Of a stretch of 15,843 nucleotides of DNA, positions 7,342-13,914 are shown piece after piece. Position 1 is the first letter of the stretch, and each line of letters starts with the position of its first letter. Both the position numbers and the translations under genes were made by a program. The notes below the pieces were generated by a model. It was given only the letters and a program-made list of their open reading frames with translations, was not told where the DNA came from and searched no databases. Source of the DNA: Clostridia bacterium (GTDB lineage: Bacteria; Bacillota; Clostridia; Oscillospirales; Acutalibacteraceae); assembly GCA_900769535.1 (NCBI GenBank), contig CAAGHB010000060.1, positions 1 through 15,843 of the forward strand, read 5' to 3'.

Positions 7342-7360
7342 AGAGCTGCTTTATTATACT
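7332..7360 (+). promoter_or_regulatory. Promoter of the birA-bioY operon
   Basis: A perfect TTGACA (7332-7337), 17-base spacer and TATACT (7355-7360). The -35 lies entirely within the right arm of the operator. Transcription should start near 7367, which rules out translation starts upstream of that point. Confidence 0.85.
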
Positions 7361-7396
7361 CAAATAATAAATGTGATTAAGGGGCTGAAATCAACT

Positions 7397-8362
7397 TTGA
7401 ACACGAAGGAGCAACTGCTAGAACTTATAAAAAGCGCAAACGGTAACGCCGTTTCGGGTGAAATGGCGGCAAAGACACTCGGAATAAGCCGCACTGCCGT
7501 TTGGAAGGCGGTAAACGGGCTCAGGCAAGACGGATACAACATTGCCGCCGTTACGAACAAGGGGTATTTCATAAACGGCGACTATCTTTCAAAAGATGAG
7601 ATTGAGGCAAAACTCGATAACAAAAACCGATATTCCATTACCGTTTTAAATAAAGTCGATTCGACCAACACTTGTCTCAAAAAAGCCGCCGAAAACGGTG
7701 AAAAGGACGGAGCTGTTATTATAGCCGAATCGCAGACGGCGGGCAGAGGACGGCTCGGCAGAAACTTTTATTCCGAACAAGGCGGATTATATATGAGCAT
7801 ACTTGTCCGACCCGATATTCCTACCGAAAAATCGCTTTTTATTACCACGGCGACGGCAGTTGCCGTTTCGAGAGCTATCGAAAAGGTCAGCGAAAAAAAG
7901 ACGGGAATAAAATGGGTAAACGATATTTTTATTGATGGCAAAAAGGTGTGCGGTATTCTCACAGAAGGCGCATCAGACCTTGAAACAGGTCGACTTCAAT
8001 ATGCCATTGTTGGAATTGGCTTAAATGTTGTCGAGCCGGAGAGCAGGTTTAACAAAGAAATACGTGATGTCGCAACAGCGCTGTATAAAAAAGATGCGCC
8101 ATACGGAGTTAAAAGCAAACTGGCGGCCGAAATACTGAACGAATTTGACAAAATCATAAAAGCTCCCGACGACAAATCGGTAATTGACGAATACCGGTCA
8201 AGGTCGATTATAATCGAGAAAAAGGTTGACATAATCGAAAACGGCAAAACAAAAACCGCTACCGTAATTGACATTGACGACTCCGCCGCAATTATACTCA
8301 AATGTGATGACGGAGCAATCATAAAAAAGACCACGGGCGAAATCAGCGTTAAGGTAAAATAA
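7397..8362 (+). CDS. birA: BirA: biotin-protein ligase and biotin repressor
   Basis: The 321-residue product has an N-terminal helix-turn-helix (about 1-60, with AKTLGISRTAVWKAVNGL) and a ligase domain. The biotinyl-AMP loop GRGRLGR is at 116-122, KWVNDIF at 172-178, and the C-terminal SH3-like cap ends the chain. It activates biotin with ATP and attaches it to carboxylase carrier domains; the HTH marks it as a DNA-binding, bifunctional BirA. The start TTG 7397 follows AAGGGG by 12 bases, gives the usual family length and begins with a normal MNTKEQLLELI helix. The frame extends upstream to 7328, but that part is operator and promoter DNA; GTG 7373 is a possible alternative. bioY follows after 3 bases. 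The operator in front implies self-repression. Confidence 0.95.
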   Translation: MNTKEQLLELIKSANGNAVSGEMAAKTLGISRTAVWKAVNGLRQDGYNIAAVTNKGYFINGDYLSKDEIEAKLDNKNRYSITVLNKVDSTNTCLKKAAENGEKDGAVIIAESQTAGRGRLGRNFYSEQGGLYMSILVRPDIPTEKSLFITTATAVAVSRAIEKVSEKKTGIKWVNDIFIDGKKVCGILTEGASDLETGRLQYAIVGIGLNVVEPESRFNKEIRDVATALYKKDAPYGVKSKLAAEILNEFDKIIKAPDDKSVIDEYRSRSIIIEKKVDIIENGKTKTATVIDIDDSAAIILKCDDGAIIKKTTGEISVKVK

Positions 8363-8365
8363 CAA

Positions 8366-8929
8366 ATGAAAATCAAAGAAATCACAATAACAGCAATATT
8401 TTCGGCTGTTTTATGTGTATTATCAGTTATCAGCGTTCCCATTGGCGCAATACCCGTATCGTTAGCAACATTCGGCGTTATGATTATCGGCTCGTTTCTT
8501 AATATAAAATGCGCTGTCGTCTCGGTTTTGGTTTACATAATGCTTGGTTGTGTAGGGTTGCCCGTTTTTTCATCATTCGGTTCGGGATTAGGTGTAATAC
8601 TCGGTGCAAACGGCGGATACATCATGGCTTATCCGCTCATGTCAGCGGTCATTGCGGCTATTGCTCAAAAAAATAAGAAGCATCGAAAATCGACGCTTCT
8701 CTTTTCGTATATTATTTCGCTTTTTATATGCTATTTAATGGGTTCGGTATGGTACTGCAAAATCACGCAAATCTCATTTGAAAACACAGTTTTGGTGACA
8801 ATTTTACCATTTATCATTCCCGATTTTATTAAGCTGCTTTTCGCCTTTATTGCGGTATCAGCTGCCGAAAAATCGCCGTTTAAAAGGCCATATTCAGCAC
8901 ATCAAAAAAACAGCGAAGTGGATAAATAG
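8366..8929 (+). CDS. bioY: BioY, biotin-binding S component of an ECF transporter
   Basis: The 187-residue protein is nearly all membrane, with about six hydrophobic segments. It shows BioY signatures: VPIGAIPVSLATFGVMIIGSF (24-44), the glycine-rich GSGLGVILGANGGYIMAYP (72-90), GSVWY (126-130), and PFIIPDFIK with Asp153 and Lys156. BioY captures biotin outside the cell and works with the EcfA/EcfT energising module, which is not in this window, or alone. It starts 3 bases after birA with little visible ribosome binding site, suggesting coupled translation. Its regulation is expected through the BirA operator upstream. The tail after TM6 is polar and overlaps the 3' end of the opposing cysK by 28 bases. 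Confidence 0.93.
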   Translation: MKIKEITITAIFSAVLCVLSVISVPIGAIPVSLATFGVMIIGSFLNIKCAVVSVLVYIMLGCVGLPVFSSFGSGLGVILGANGGYIMAYPLMSAVIAAIAQKNKKHRKSTLLFSYIISLFICYLMGSVWYCKITQISFENTVLVTILPFIIPDFIKLLFAFIAVSAAEKSPFKRPYSAHQKNSEVDK

Positions 8930-9828
8930 CGATCACCCGTATCGGCAAGGAGCACCACAATTCGCTTGTTTTCATTTCCAGGGCGAAGTGCAAGTTCCTT
9001 TGCCGCAAAAAGCGCTGCTCCCGACGAAATTCCTACAAGTACTCCTTCCGATTTTGCAAGAAGTTTTGCTGCCTCGAAGGCATCTTCGGTTGACGAAGTA
9101 ATAATTTCGTCATAAATATCGGTATTAAGCGTTTTCGGAACAAAATTTGCGCCTATTCCCTGCAATCCGTGAGGACCTGCAAGTCCCTTTGATAAAAGAG
9201 GTGAATCGCTCGGCTCAACAGCAACTATTTTTATATTGGGATTCTTTGATTTCAGATATTCTCCCGTACCGCTTATCGTGCCGCCTGTACCGATTCCTGC
9301 TACGAAAATGTCGATTTCGCCATCGGTATCTTTCCAAATTTCAGGACCGGTTGTGGCGAAATGCGCCGCAGGATTGGCGGGATTTTCGAACTGCCCTGCT
9401 ATAATCGAGTCAGGTATCTCTTTCAAAAGCTCCTCTGCCCTATTTATAGCGCCTGTCATTCCATGTTTTCCCTCGGTGAGTACGAGCTCGGCGCCGTACG
9501 CCTTTATCAAGTTGCGCCGTTCCTCCGACATTGAGTCAGGCATTACGATTATAACGCGATACCCCTTTGACACCGCGATAGAGGCGAGGCCAATTCCGGT
9601 ATTTCCCGAGGTTGGCTCAATGATGGTGGAACCAGGCTTTAATCTGCCCTGCTTTTCGGCATCTTCTATAATATTTTTAGCTACTCTGTCCTTTACCGAG
9701 CCGGCGGGGTTAAAAAATTCGAGCTTTGCTAAAATATTTGCCTTTGCGCCGACGAGTTTTGAGTATCTTTTTAATTCTAAAAGAGGAGTATTGCCGACAA
9801 GCTCGGCAACCGAACCGTAAATTTTCAT
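8902..9828 (-). CDS. cysK: Cysteine synthase (O-acetylserine sulfhydrylase)
   Basis: This 308-residue protein makes cysteine from O-acetylserine and sulfide using pyridoxal phosphate. Lys46 in NPAGSVKDR is the Schiff-base lysine, TSGNTG (73-78) is the substrate-binding loop, GTGGT (180-184) holds the cofactor phosphate, and the chain ends in the typical DTGDRYLSTSLF. Length and motifs are those of CysK; CysM or a cystathionine beta-synthase-like enzyme is less likely because this is a plain single-domain protein with a full CysK C-terminus. GGAGG lies 6 bases before the ATG. It is transcribed alone, with bioY opposing at the 3' end and a small gene behind a terminator upstream. Confidence 0.95.
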   Translation of the reverse strand: MKIYGSVAELVGNTPLLELKRYSKLVGAKANILAKLEFFNPAGSVKDRVAKNIIEDAEKQGRLKPGSTIIEPTSGNTGIGLASIAVSKGYRVIIVMPDSMSEERRNLIKAYGAELVLTEGKHGMTGAINRAEELLKEIPDSIIAGQFENPANPAAHFATTGPEIWKDTDGEIDIFVAGIGTGGTISGTGEYLKSKNPNIKIVAVEPSDSPLLSKGLAGPHGLQGIGANFVPKTLNTDIYDEIITSSTEDAFEAAKLLAKSEGVLVGISSGAALFAAKELALRPGNENKRIVVLLADTGDRYLSTSLFF

Positions 9829-9862
9829 CTCATTCCTCCGACATTTATTTTTTTACTATTAT

Positions 9863-9891
9863 ATATTAACACATGGCTATTTTCATTTCAA
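9863..9891 (-). promoter_or_regulatory. Candidate promoter of cysK
   Basis: On the minus strand, TTGAAA (9886-9891), a 17-base spacer and TAATAT (9863-9868). The region is A+T rich and a TATAAT lies slightly further on, so the -10 is uncertain. The leader of about 30 bases leaves no room for a T-box or S-box riboswitch. Confidence 0.45.
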
Positions 9892-9899
9892 GCATATAA

Positions 9900-9942
9900 A
9901 AATTAGAGTCGTCAAAGAAAACCCTTGGCGACTCTGTTTTTT
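9900..9942. terminator. Terminator after the N/Q-rich small gene
   Basis: AGAGTCG (9905-9911) pairs with CGACTCT (9929-9935); after one mismatch the stem continues CTTTG with CAAGG, including a G-U pair on the minus transcript. AATTTTTAT follows on the minus strand and GTTTTTT on the plus strand. It lies 15 bases after the small gene's stop. Confidence 0.82.
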
Positions 9943-9950
9943 AAGCTTAA

Positions 9951-10073
9951 TTAGAAGTTGTTGTTTCTGTTGTCTTTTTTCTGCTGATTGTTCTGGTTGT
10001 TGTTCTGCTTGTTGTCTTTCTTCTGCTGGTTGTTGTTCTGATTATTGTTCTGGTTGTTCTGTCTGTTATCCAT
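9951..10073 (-). CDS. 40-residue Asn/Gln-rich small protein, unknown function
   Basis: Reading on the minus strand from ATG at 10073 gives 40 residues: MDNRQNNQNNN at the start, NRNNNF at the end. By my count it has 19 Asn, 9 Gln, 5 Lys, 3 Asp and 2 Arg, so 28 of 40 residues are N or Q. Residues 8-21 and 23-35 are near-identical copies, each ending NQQKKDN. There is no hydrophobic stretch, Cys or signal peptide, so a soluble, disordered basic peptide is expected. Support for a real gene: AGAGGTG lies 8 bases before the ATG, and an intrinsic terminator follows the stop. I do not recognise a family; a small spore-associated protein is one guess. A low-complexity chance ORF is the alternative, but the flanking signals argue against it. 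Confidence 0.75.
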   Translation of the reverse strand: MDNRQNNQNNNQNNNQQKKDNKQNNNQNNQQKKDNRNNNF

Positions 10074-10200
10074 TTTTTATTCACCTCTTTCATGGTAACT
10101 GTTATTATATTTTCCGTTTGTTTTTATAATATACAGGTGGATAAAGTGTTGATTTTTTAATAAATTTTGTTAAAATGAAAATAAATATCATTTGCTGCTA

Positions 10201-10229
10201 TTGAATAGTTAAATCATTTGTGATAAAAT
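10201..10229 (+). promoter_or_regulatory. Probable promoter of yebC
   Basis: TTGAAT (10201-10206), a 17-base spacer, TAAAAT (10224-10229). AAAGGTG (10247-10253) is the ribosome binding site, 8 bases before the ATG. The stretch 10090-10200 between the small gene and this promoter is A+T rich and must hold the small gene's own promoter, but I could not choose one. Confidence 0.55.
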
Positions 10230-10261
10230 ATTTTGGATAATTTTTAAAGGTGTGAAGATAT

Positions 10262-10987
10262 ATGTCAGGACATTCTAAATGGAATAATATTAAGAGAAAA
10301 AAAGAAAAAACCGATGCCGCAAAAGCATCCGTATTCACTCGAATAGGCAGAGAGCTTGCCGTTGCTGTTAAAGAAGGCGGTCCCGACCCCGTAAGCAACT
10401 CAAAGCTTCGCGACGTTATCGCAAAGGCAAAAGCAAACAACGTGCCTAACGATAATATCGACCGCATGCTTAAAAAAGCTGCCGGCGAAACCGACAAGGA
10501 ATACGAAGAAATCGTTTACGAGGGCTACGGCCCTAACGGCGTTGCCGTTGTAGTTGAAACCCTCACCGACAACCGCAACCGCACGGCAGGAAACGTTCGC
10601 CATTATTTCGACAAAAACGGCGGCAACCTCGGTCAGAACGGCTCTGTTATGTTTATGTTTGAGCGCAAGGGTATTATTATCATAAACGCAGAAGAACTTG
10701 ACGAAGATACCGTTATGATGGACGCTCTTGATTCGGGCGCAGACGATTTTAACGCTGACGGCGATATTTTCGAAATCACCACCGACCCCAACGACGTCAT
10801 AAAGGTTGCAACCGCACTTCAAGAAAAGGGATACACCTTTGAATCGGCTGAGGCGGCTTACATTCCTGCCACTACAACCACCCTCACTGATGAGGAGCAT
10901 TTATTTAAAATGAACCGTATGCTCGACATGATGGAAGAGGATGACGATATCCAGCACGTTTGGCATTCCTGGGCACAGGGCGAATAA
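10262..10987 (+). CDS. yebC: YebC/PmpR family protein
   Basis: The 241-residue protein opens with the family signature MSGHSKWNNIKRKKEKTDAAKA and contains YEGYGPNGVAVVVETLTDN (about 87-105), NVRHYFDKNGGNLGQNGSV, and the C-terminal IQHVWHSW. Length is standard. The family was first described as a DNA-binding transcriptional regulator (PmpR) and has more recently been tied to translation at difficult sequences such as proline stretches; which applies here cannot be told from sequence. It has its own promoter and is followed by a terminator shared with convergent tatD, so it is monocistronic. Confidence 0.95.
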   Translation: MSGHSKWNNIKRKKEKTDAAKASVFTRIGRELAVAVKEGGPDPVSNSKLRDVIAKAKANNVPNDNIDRMLKKAAGETDKEYEEIVYEGYGPNGVAVVVETLTDNRNRTAGNVRHYFDKNGGNLGQNGSVMFMFERKGIIIINAEELDEDTVMMDALDSGADDFNADGDIFEITTDPNDVIKVATALQEKGYTFESAEAAYIPATTTTLTDEEHLFKMNRMLDMMEEDDDIQHVWHSWAQGE

Positions 10988-11000
10988 GGAAAAACAATAT

Positions 11001-11031
11001 AAAAAAGCAGACCGTATGAGTCTGCTTTTTT
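11001..11031. terminator. Bidirectional terminator between yebC and tatD
   Basis: AAAAAAGCAGAC (11001-11012) pairs perfectly with GTCTGCTTTTTT (11020-11031) around a 7-base loop. The A6 and T6 ends give a U-run in both directions, so it can end both convergent transcripts. Confidence 0.92.
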
Positions 11032-11041
11032 ATTTAATAAT

Positions 11042-11851
11042 TTACAGATTAAGATTAAATAGGCGGTTTGTATTTTCGCGGGTTGCATCAAGTACTTCTG
11101 CGCGGGATATGCCCTTTATTTCGGCAATTTTTTCGGCGGTAAAGGTAATCATCGAGGAGTTACAGCGCTTTGCCCTAAATGGAACGGGAGCAAGATACGG
11201 ACAGTCGGTTTCGATAAGCAATCGGTCGAGAGGTATCTCCTCCATGCATTCGACCGCCTTTCGCGCGTTCTTGAAGGTGACGACACCCGTCATTCCGATA
11301 TACATACCGAGTTTCAGAATTTCCTTCATCATCTCGACGCTACCCGAATAGCAATGAACAACGCCCTTCGGTCGATATTTTTTTAAGATTTCGAGGACGT
11401 CGGCATGAGCATCGCGGTCGTGAACGATTATGGGCAAATTATGCTTTTGCGCCAGTTCGATTTGGCGGATAAAAACCTCGTGCTGAACCTCTTTCGATGG
11501 GCCGTCGTCATAGTGATAATCAAGCCCGATTTCACCCACGGCGACCACCTTTTTGTTACCGAGCATAGCTTCGAGCTCGGCAAATTCGGCATCCGAAACG
11601 TCGGCGGCAAATTCGGGATGGATTCCCACCGCCTGATATAAAAAGGAGTATTTTTCGGCAAGTTTCAGCCCTTTTTTGCACAATTCAAAGCTGCTTCCGT
11701 TATTGATTATTCCGCACACGCCAAATTTTTCTAAATCGGCAAAAAGAGCGTCTCGGTCGCTGTCAAACGAATCGTCGTCATAATGAGCGTGTGAATCGAA
11801 AATTCGTTCGTCGGCGGCAAGTTCGGGTATTTCAAATGAATCGATAATCAT
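11042..11851 (-). CDS. tatD: TatD family metal-dependent hydrolase
   Basis: The 269-residue product keeps the metal-site residues of TatD amidohydrolases: His21 and His23 (DSHAHYDD), Glu107 (VGEIGLDYH), His144 (VHDRDAH), His166 (VHCYSGS) and Asp216 (ETDCPYL). Members act as nucleases, with 3'-5' exonuclease activity shown in E. coli. The start at 11851 is chosen because GAGG lies 8 bases upstream; the frame stays open to 11884, but that part lies in the intergenic hairpin. It follows metG, a common order in Firmicutes (metS-yabD in Bacillus), and is probably cotranscribed. The usual GKRNEP after PVPxR reads AKRCNSS here, a small departure. Confidence 0.93.
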   Translation of the reverse strand: MIIDSFEIPELAADERIFDSHAHYDDDSFDSDRDALFADLEKFGVCGIINNGSSFELCKKGLKLAEKYSFLYQAVGIHPEFAADVSDAEFAELEAMLGNKKVVAVGEIGLDYHYDDGPSKEVQHEVFIRQIELAQKHNLPIIVHDRDAHADVLEILKKYRPKGVVHCYSGSVEMMKEILKLGMYIGMTGVVTFKNARKAVECMEEIPLDRLLIETDCPYLAPVPFRAKRCNSSMITFTAEKIAEIKGISRAEVLDATRENTNRLFNLNL

Positions 11852-11878
11852 TATTTTTTCCTCATTATTATACATATA

Positions 11879-11905
11879 CGGCACTGTGCATATTACACAG
11901 TGCCG
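11879..11905 (-). promoter_or_regulatory. Hairpin between metG and tatD
   Basis: A perfect 10-bp inverted repeat, CGGCACTGTG (11879-11888) and CACAGTGCCG (11896-11905), with a 7-base loop, starts 8 bases after the metG stop. On the minus transcript no U-run follows, so it is not a normal terminator; it may instead protect the metG 3' end or set relative mRNA levels. Confidence 0.6.
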
Positions 11906-11912
11906 CTTATTT

Positions 11913-13847
11913 TTATCTTATTTTTGAACCGGGCTCTACTCCGTCGAGGAATACAACCTTTACTCCGTCGATGGTATCAGCGGCAAGAATCATTCCCTGA
12001 CTTTCGACTCCGCAGAGTACGGCGGGTTTGAGATTAGCTACGACGATGACCGTCTTTCCGACAAGGTCATCAGGGGTATAGTAATTAGCTATTCCCGAGG
12101 CAACCGTTCTCGGCTTACCTGTGCCGTCGTTGAGGGTCAGTTTTAGCAGTTTTTTCGCCTTTTTAATCGGTTCGCAGGCGGTTATCTTTGCCGCACGAAG
12201 TTCAACCTTTGCAAAATCGTCAATGCTGATTTCGGGCAAGGTAATGAGATTTTCCTCCGCCTTTGCTGCGGCGGCTTTTTTCGCCTCGATTTCGTCATGG
12301 ATTTCTTCGAGCATTTTTTCGGCATCGATACGTGAAAATAGCGGCTTTGCTTCGCCGACCTTTGTTCCCGCCTTGATTCCGCCGAAATTAGCAACAGAGT
12401 CGTAGCTGCGCTCGTCGCAGTTCATTTGTGCGAAAATTTCGTCAGCGGTTGAGGGCATAAAGGGTGAAAGAAGCACGGCAATTACGCGAATACTCTCTAA
12501 CAAATTATAAAGTACTGTACCGAGTCGGGATTTCTTTTCCTCGTCCTTTGCGAGTGCCCAAGGTGCAGTTTCGTCAATATATTTATTCGAACGACGGGCA
12601 AGATTCATTACCGCCTCGACAGCGTCGGCCATTCTATATTCGGAAATGTACTTTTCGACGTCGAAAACTGCCTTTTTAACAGCGTTTTTGAGCTCGTAGT
12701 CAACCTCTTCGGTCACGTCAGCCGACTGAATTACGCCGTCAAAATATTTATTTTGCATTGCGATTGTGCGGTTAACGAGATTGCCGAGGGTATTGGCAAG
12801 GTCGGAATTATATCTTTCGATAATCGTCTCGTAAGTAATGGCACCGTCGGCGGCATGGGGCATCTCGGAAAGGAGATAATATCTTACCGCGTCAACTCCA
12901 AAACGGGCGCAAAGCTCGTCGGCATAGATAACGTTTCCGCGCGACTTTGACATCTTGTCCTCGCCGAAAAGGAGCCACGGATGACCGTAAACCTGCTTCG
13001 GTAAGGGCTCACCGAGAGCCATAAGCATAATCGGCCAATAAATCGTATGGAAACGGACAATATCCTTTCCGATAATGTGAACGTCGGCAGGCCAATATTT
13101 TTTATACATTTCTGACGAGCCGTCGGGGTCGTAGCCGATACCGGTAATATAGTTTGAAAGGGCATCAATCCACACGTACACAACGTGCTCGGGGTCGAAA
13201 TCGACAGGAATTCCCCACTTGAACGAGTTACGAGAAACGCAAAGGTCCTGTAATCCCGGCTTTATGAAGTTATTAAGCATTTCCTTCTTTCTTGCTTCGG
13301 GGTAAATAAAATGCTCGTTTTCCTCGATAAACCTTTCAAGCTGGCTCTGATACTTTGAAAGGCGAAGGAAATATGCCTCCTCCTTTTCGGCGTGAACGTC
13401 GCGTCCGCAGTCGGGGCATTTTCCGTCAACAAGCTGGCTCGGTGTCCAGAAGGATTCGCACGGTGTGCAATAAAGTCCTTCGTACTCCGATTTATAAATA
13501 TCGCCCTGTTCGTAAAGCTTTTTAAATATTTTCTGTACCGTTTTTTCGTGGTCGGAATCGGTAGTTCTGATAAATTTATCATAGGTAGTATTGAGCAAAT
13601 CGCAAATTTCGCGAATTTCACCCGCTACCTTGTCAACGTATTCCTTCGGTGTTACACCGGCCGCATTGGCATATTCCTCGATTTTTTGACCGTGTTCATC
13701 GGTACCCGTCATAAAATATACGTCATACCCCTGCATACGCTTATACCTTGCGATAGCATCGGTCATTACTATTTCGTATGAATTACCGATATGCGGCTTT
13801 CGCGATGTATATGCAATAGCAGTCGTTATATAAAATTTTTCGCCCAT
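11913..13847 (-). CDS. metG: Methionyl-tRNA synthetase
   Basis: The 644-residue class I synthetase charges tRNA-Met with methionine. The HIGH box reads HIGN at 19-22 and KMSKS is at 298-302. Four cysteines (127, 130, 144, 147; CTPC and CPDC) form a zinc knuckle. A C-terminal EMAP/Trbp111-type tRNA-binding domain covers about 541-644 (FAKVELRAAKI ... GSKIR), which usually supports dimerisation. The start has GGAGGAGT just upstream. The last His of HIGH is Asn here; I recall the same HIGN form in other gut Clostridia, so it is likely a clade trait and not damage. The leader is only about 30 bases, too short for a T-box. tatD follows in the same direction. Confidence 0.97.
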   Translation of the reverse strand: MGEKFYITTAIAYTSRKPHIGNSYEIVMTDAIARYKRMQGYDVYFMTGTDEHGQKIEEYANAAGVTPKEYVDKVAGEIREICDLLNTTYDKFIRTTDSDHEKTVQKIFKKLYEQGDIYKSEYEGLYCTPCESFWTPSQLVDGKCPDCGRDVHAEKEEAYFLRLSKYQSQLERFIEENEHFIYPEARKKEMLNNFIKPGLQDLCVSRNSFKWGIPVDFDPEHVVYVWIDALSNYITGIGYDPDGSSEMYKKYWPADVHIIGKDIVRFHTIYWPIMLMALGEPLPKQVYGHPWLLFGEDKMSKSRGNVIYADELCARFGVDAVRYYLLSEMPHAADGAITYETIIERYNSDLANTLGNLVNRTIAMQNKYFDGVIQSADVTEEVDYELKNAVKKAVFDVEKYISEYRMADAVEAVMNLARRSNKYIDETAPWALAKDEEKKSRLGTVLYNLLESIRVIAVLLSPFMPSTADEIFAQMNCDERSYDSVANFGGIKAGTKVGEAKPLFSRIDAEKMLEEIHDEIEAKKAAAAKAEENLITLPEISIDDFAKVELRAAKITACEPIKKAKKLLKLTLNDGTGKPRTVASGIANYYTPDDLVGKTVIVVANLKPAVLCGVESQGMILAADTIDGVKVVFLDGVEPGSKIR

Positions 13848-13886
13848 TGATACTCCTCCGACCTAATTTAACATAATATACAATTC

Positions 13887-13914
13887 ATTATACCATTAAA
13901 CGCCAAAAATTCAA
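13887..13914 (-). promoter_or_regulatory. Promoter of metG-tatD
   Basis: On the minus strand, TTGAAT (13909-13914), a 16-base spacer and a perfect TATAAT (13887-13892). The -35 overlaps the stop codon of the upstream membrane protein gene. Confidence 0.7.

Noticed and set aside
7371..7376. ATG just before birA as a start
   Set aside because: It is out of frame and followed at once by TGA.
7328..7396. Upstream extension of BirA from TTG 7328
   Set aside because: This DNA is the operator and promoter; the predicted transcript starts near 7367, and the resulting extra residues have no place in the family.
9236..9820. 194-residue open frame on the + strand
   Set aside because: It is antisense to cysK, with no domain pattern and no ribosome binding site; a shadow of a G+C-biased codon position.
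9951..10073. Repetitive CAGAACAAC tract as a CRISPR or satellite array
   Set aside because: The repeats are codon-scale and keep one reading frame with start, stop and ribosome binding site; there are no spacers.
10400..10900. 166-residue open frame on the minus strand
   Set aside because: It is antisense to yebC, a clear and complete gene; the composition is that of a shadow frame.
11852..11884. Upstream start of TatD at 11884
   Set aside because: It lies in the intergenic hairpin; ATG 11851 has GAGG 8 bases upstream.
13848..13910. T-box or other riboswitch before metG
   Set aside because: The promoter leaves a leader of only about 30 bases, too short for a T-box.
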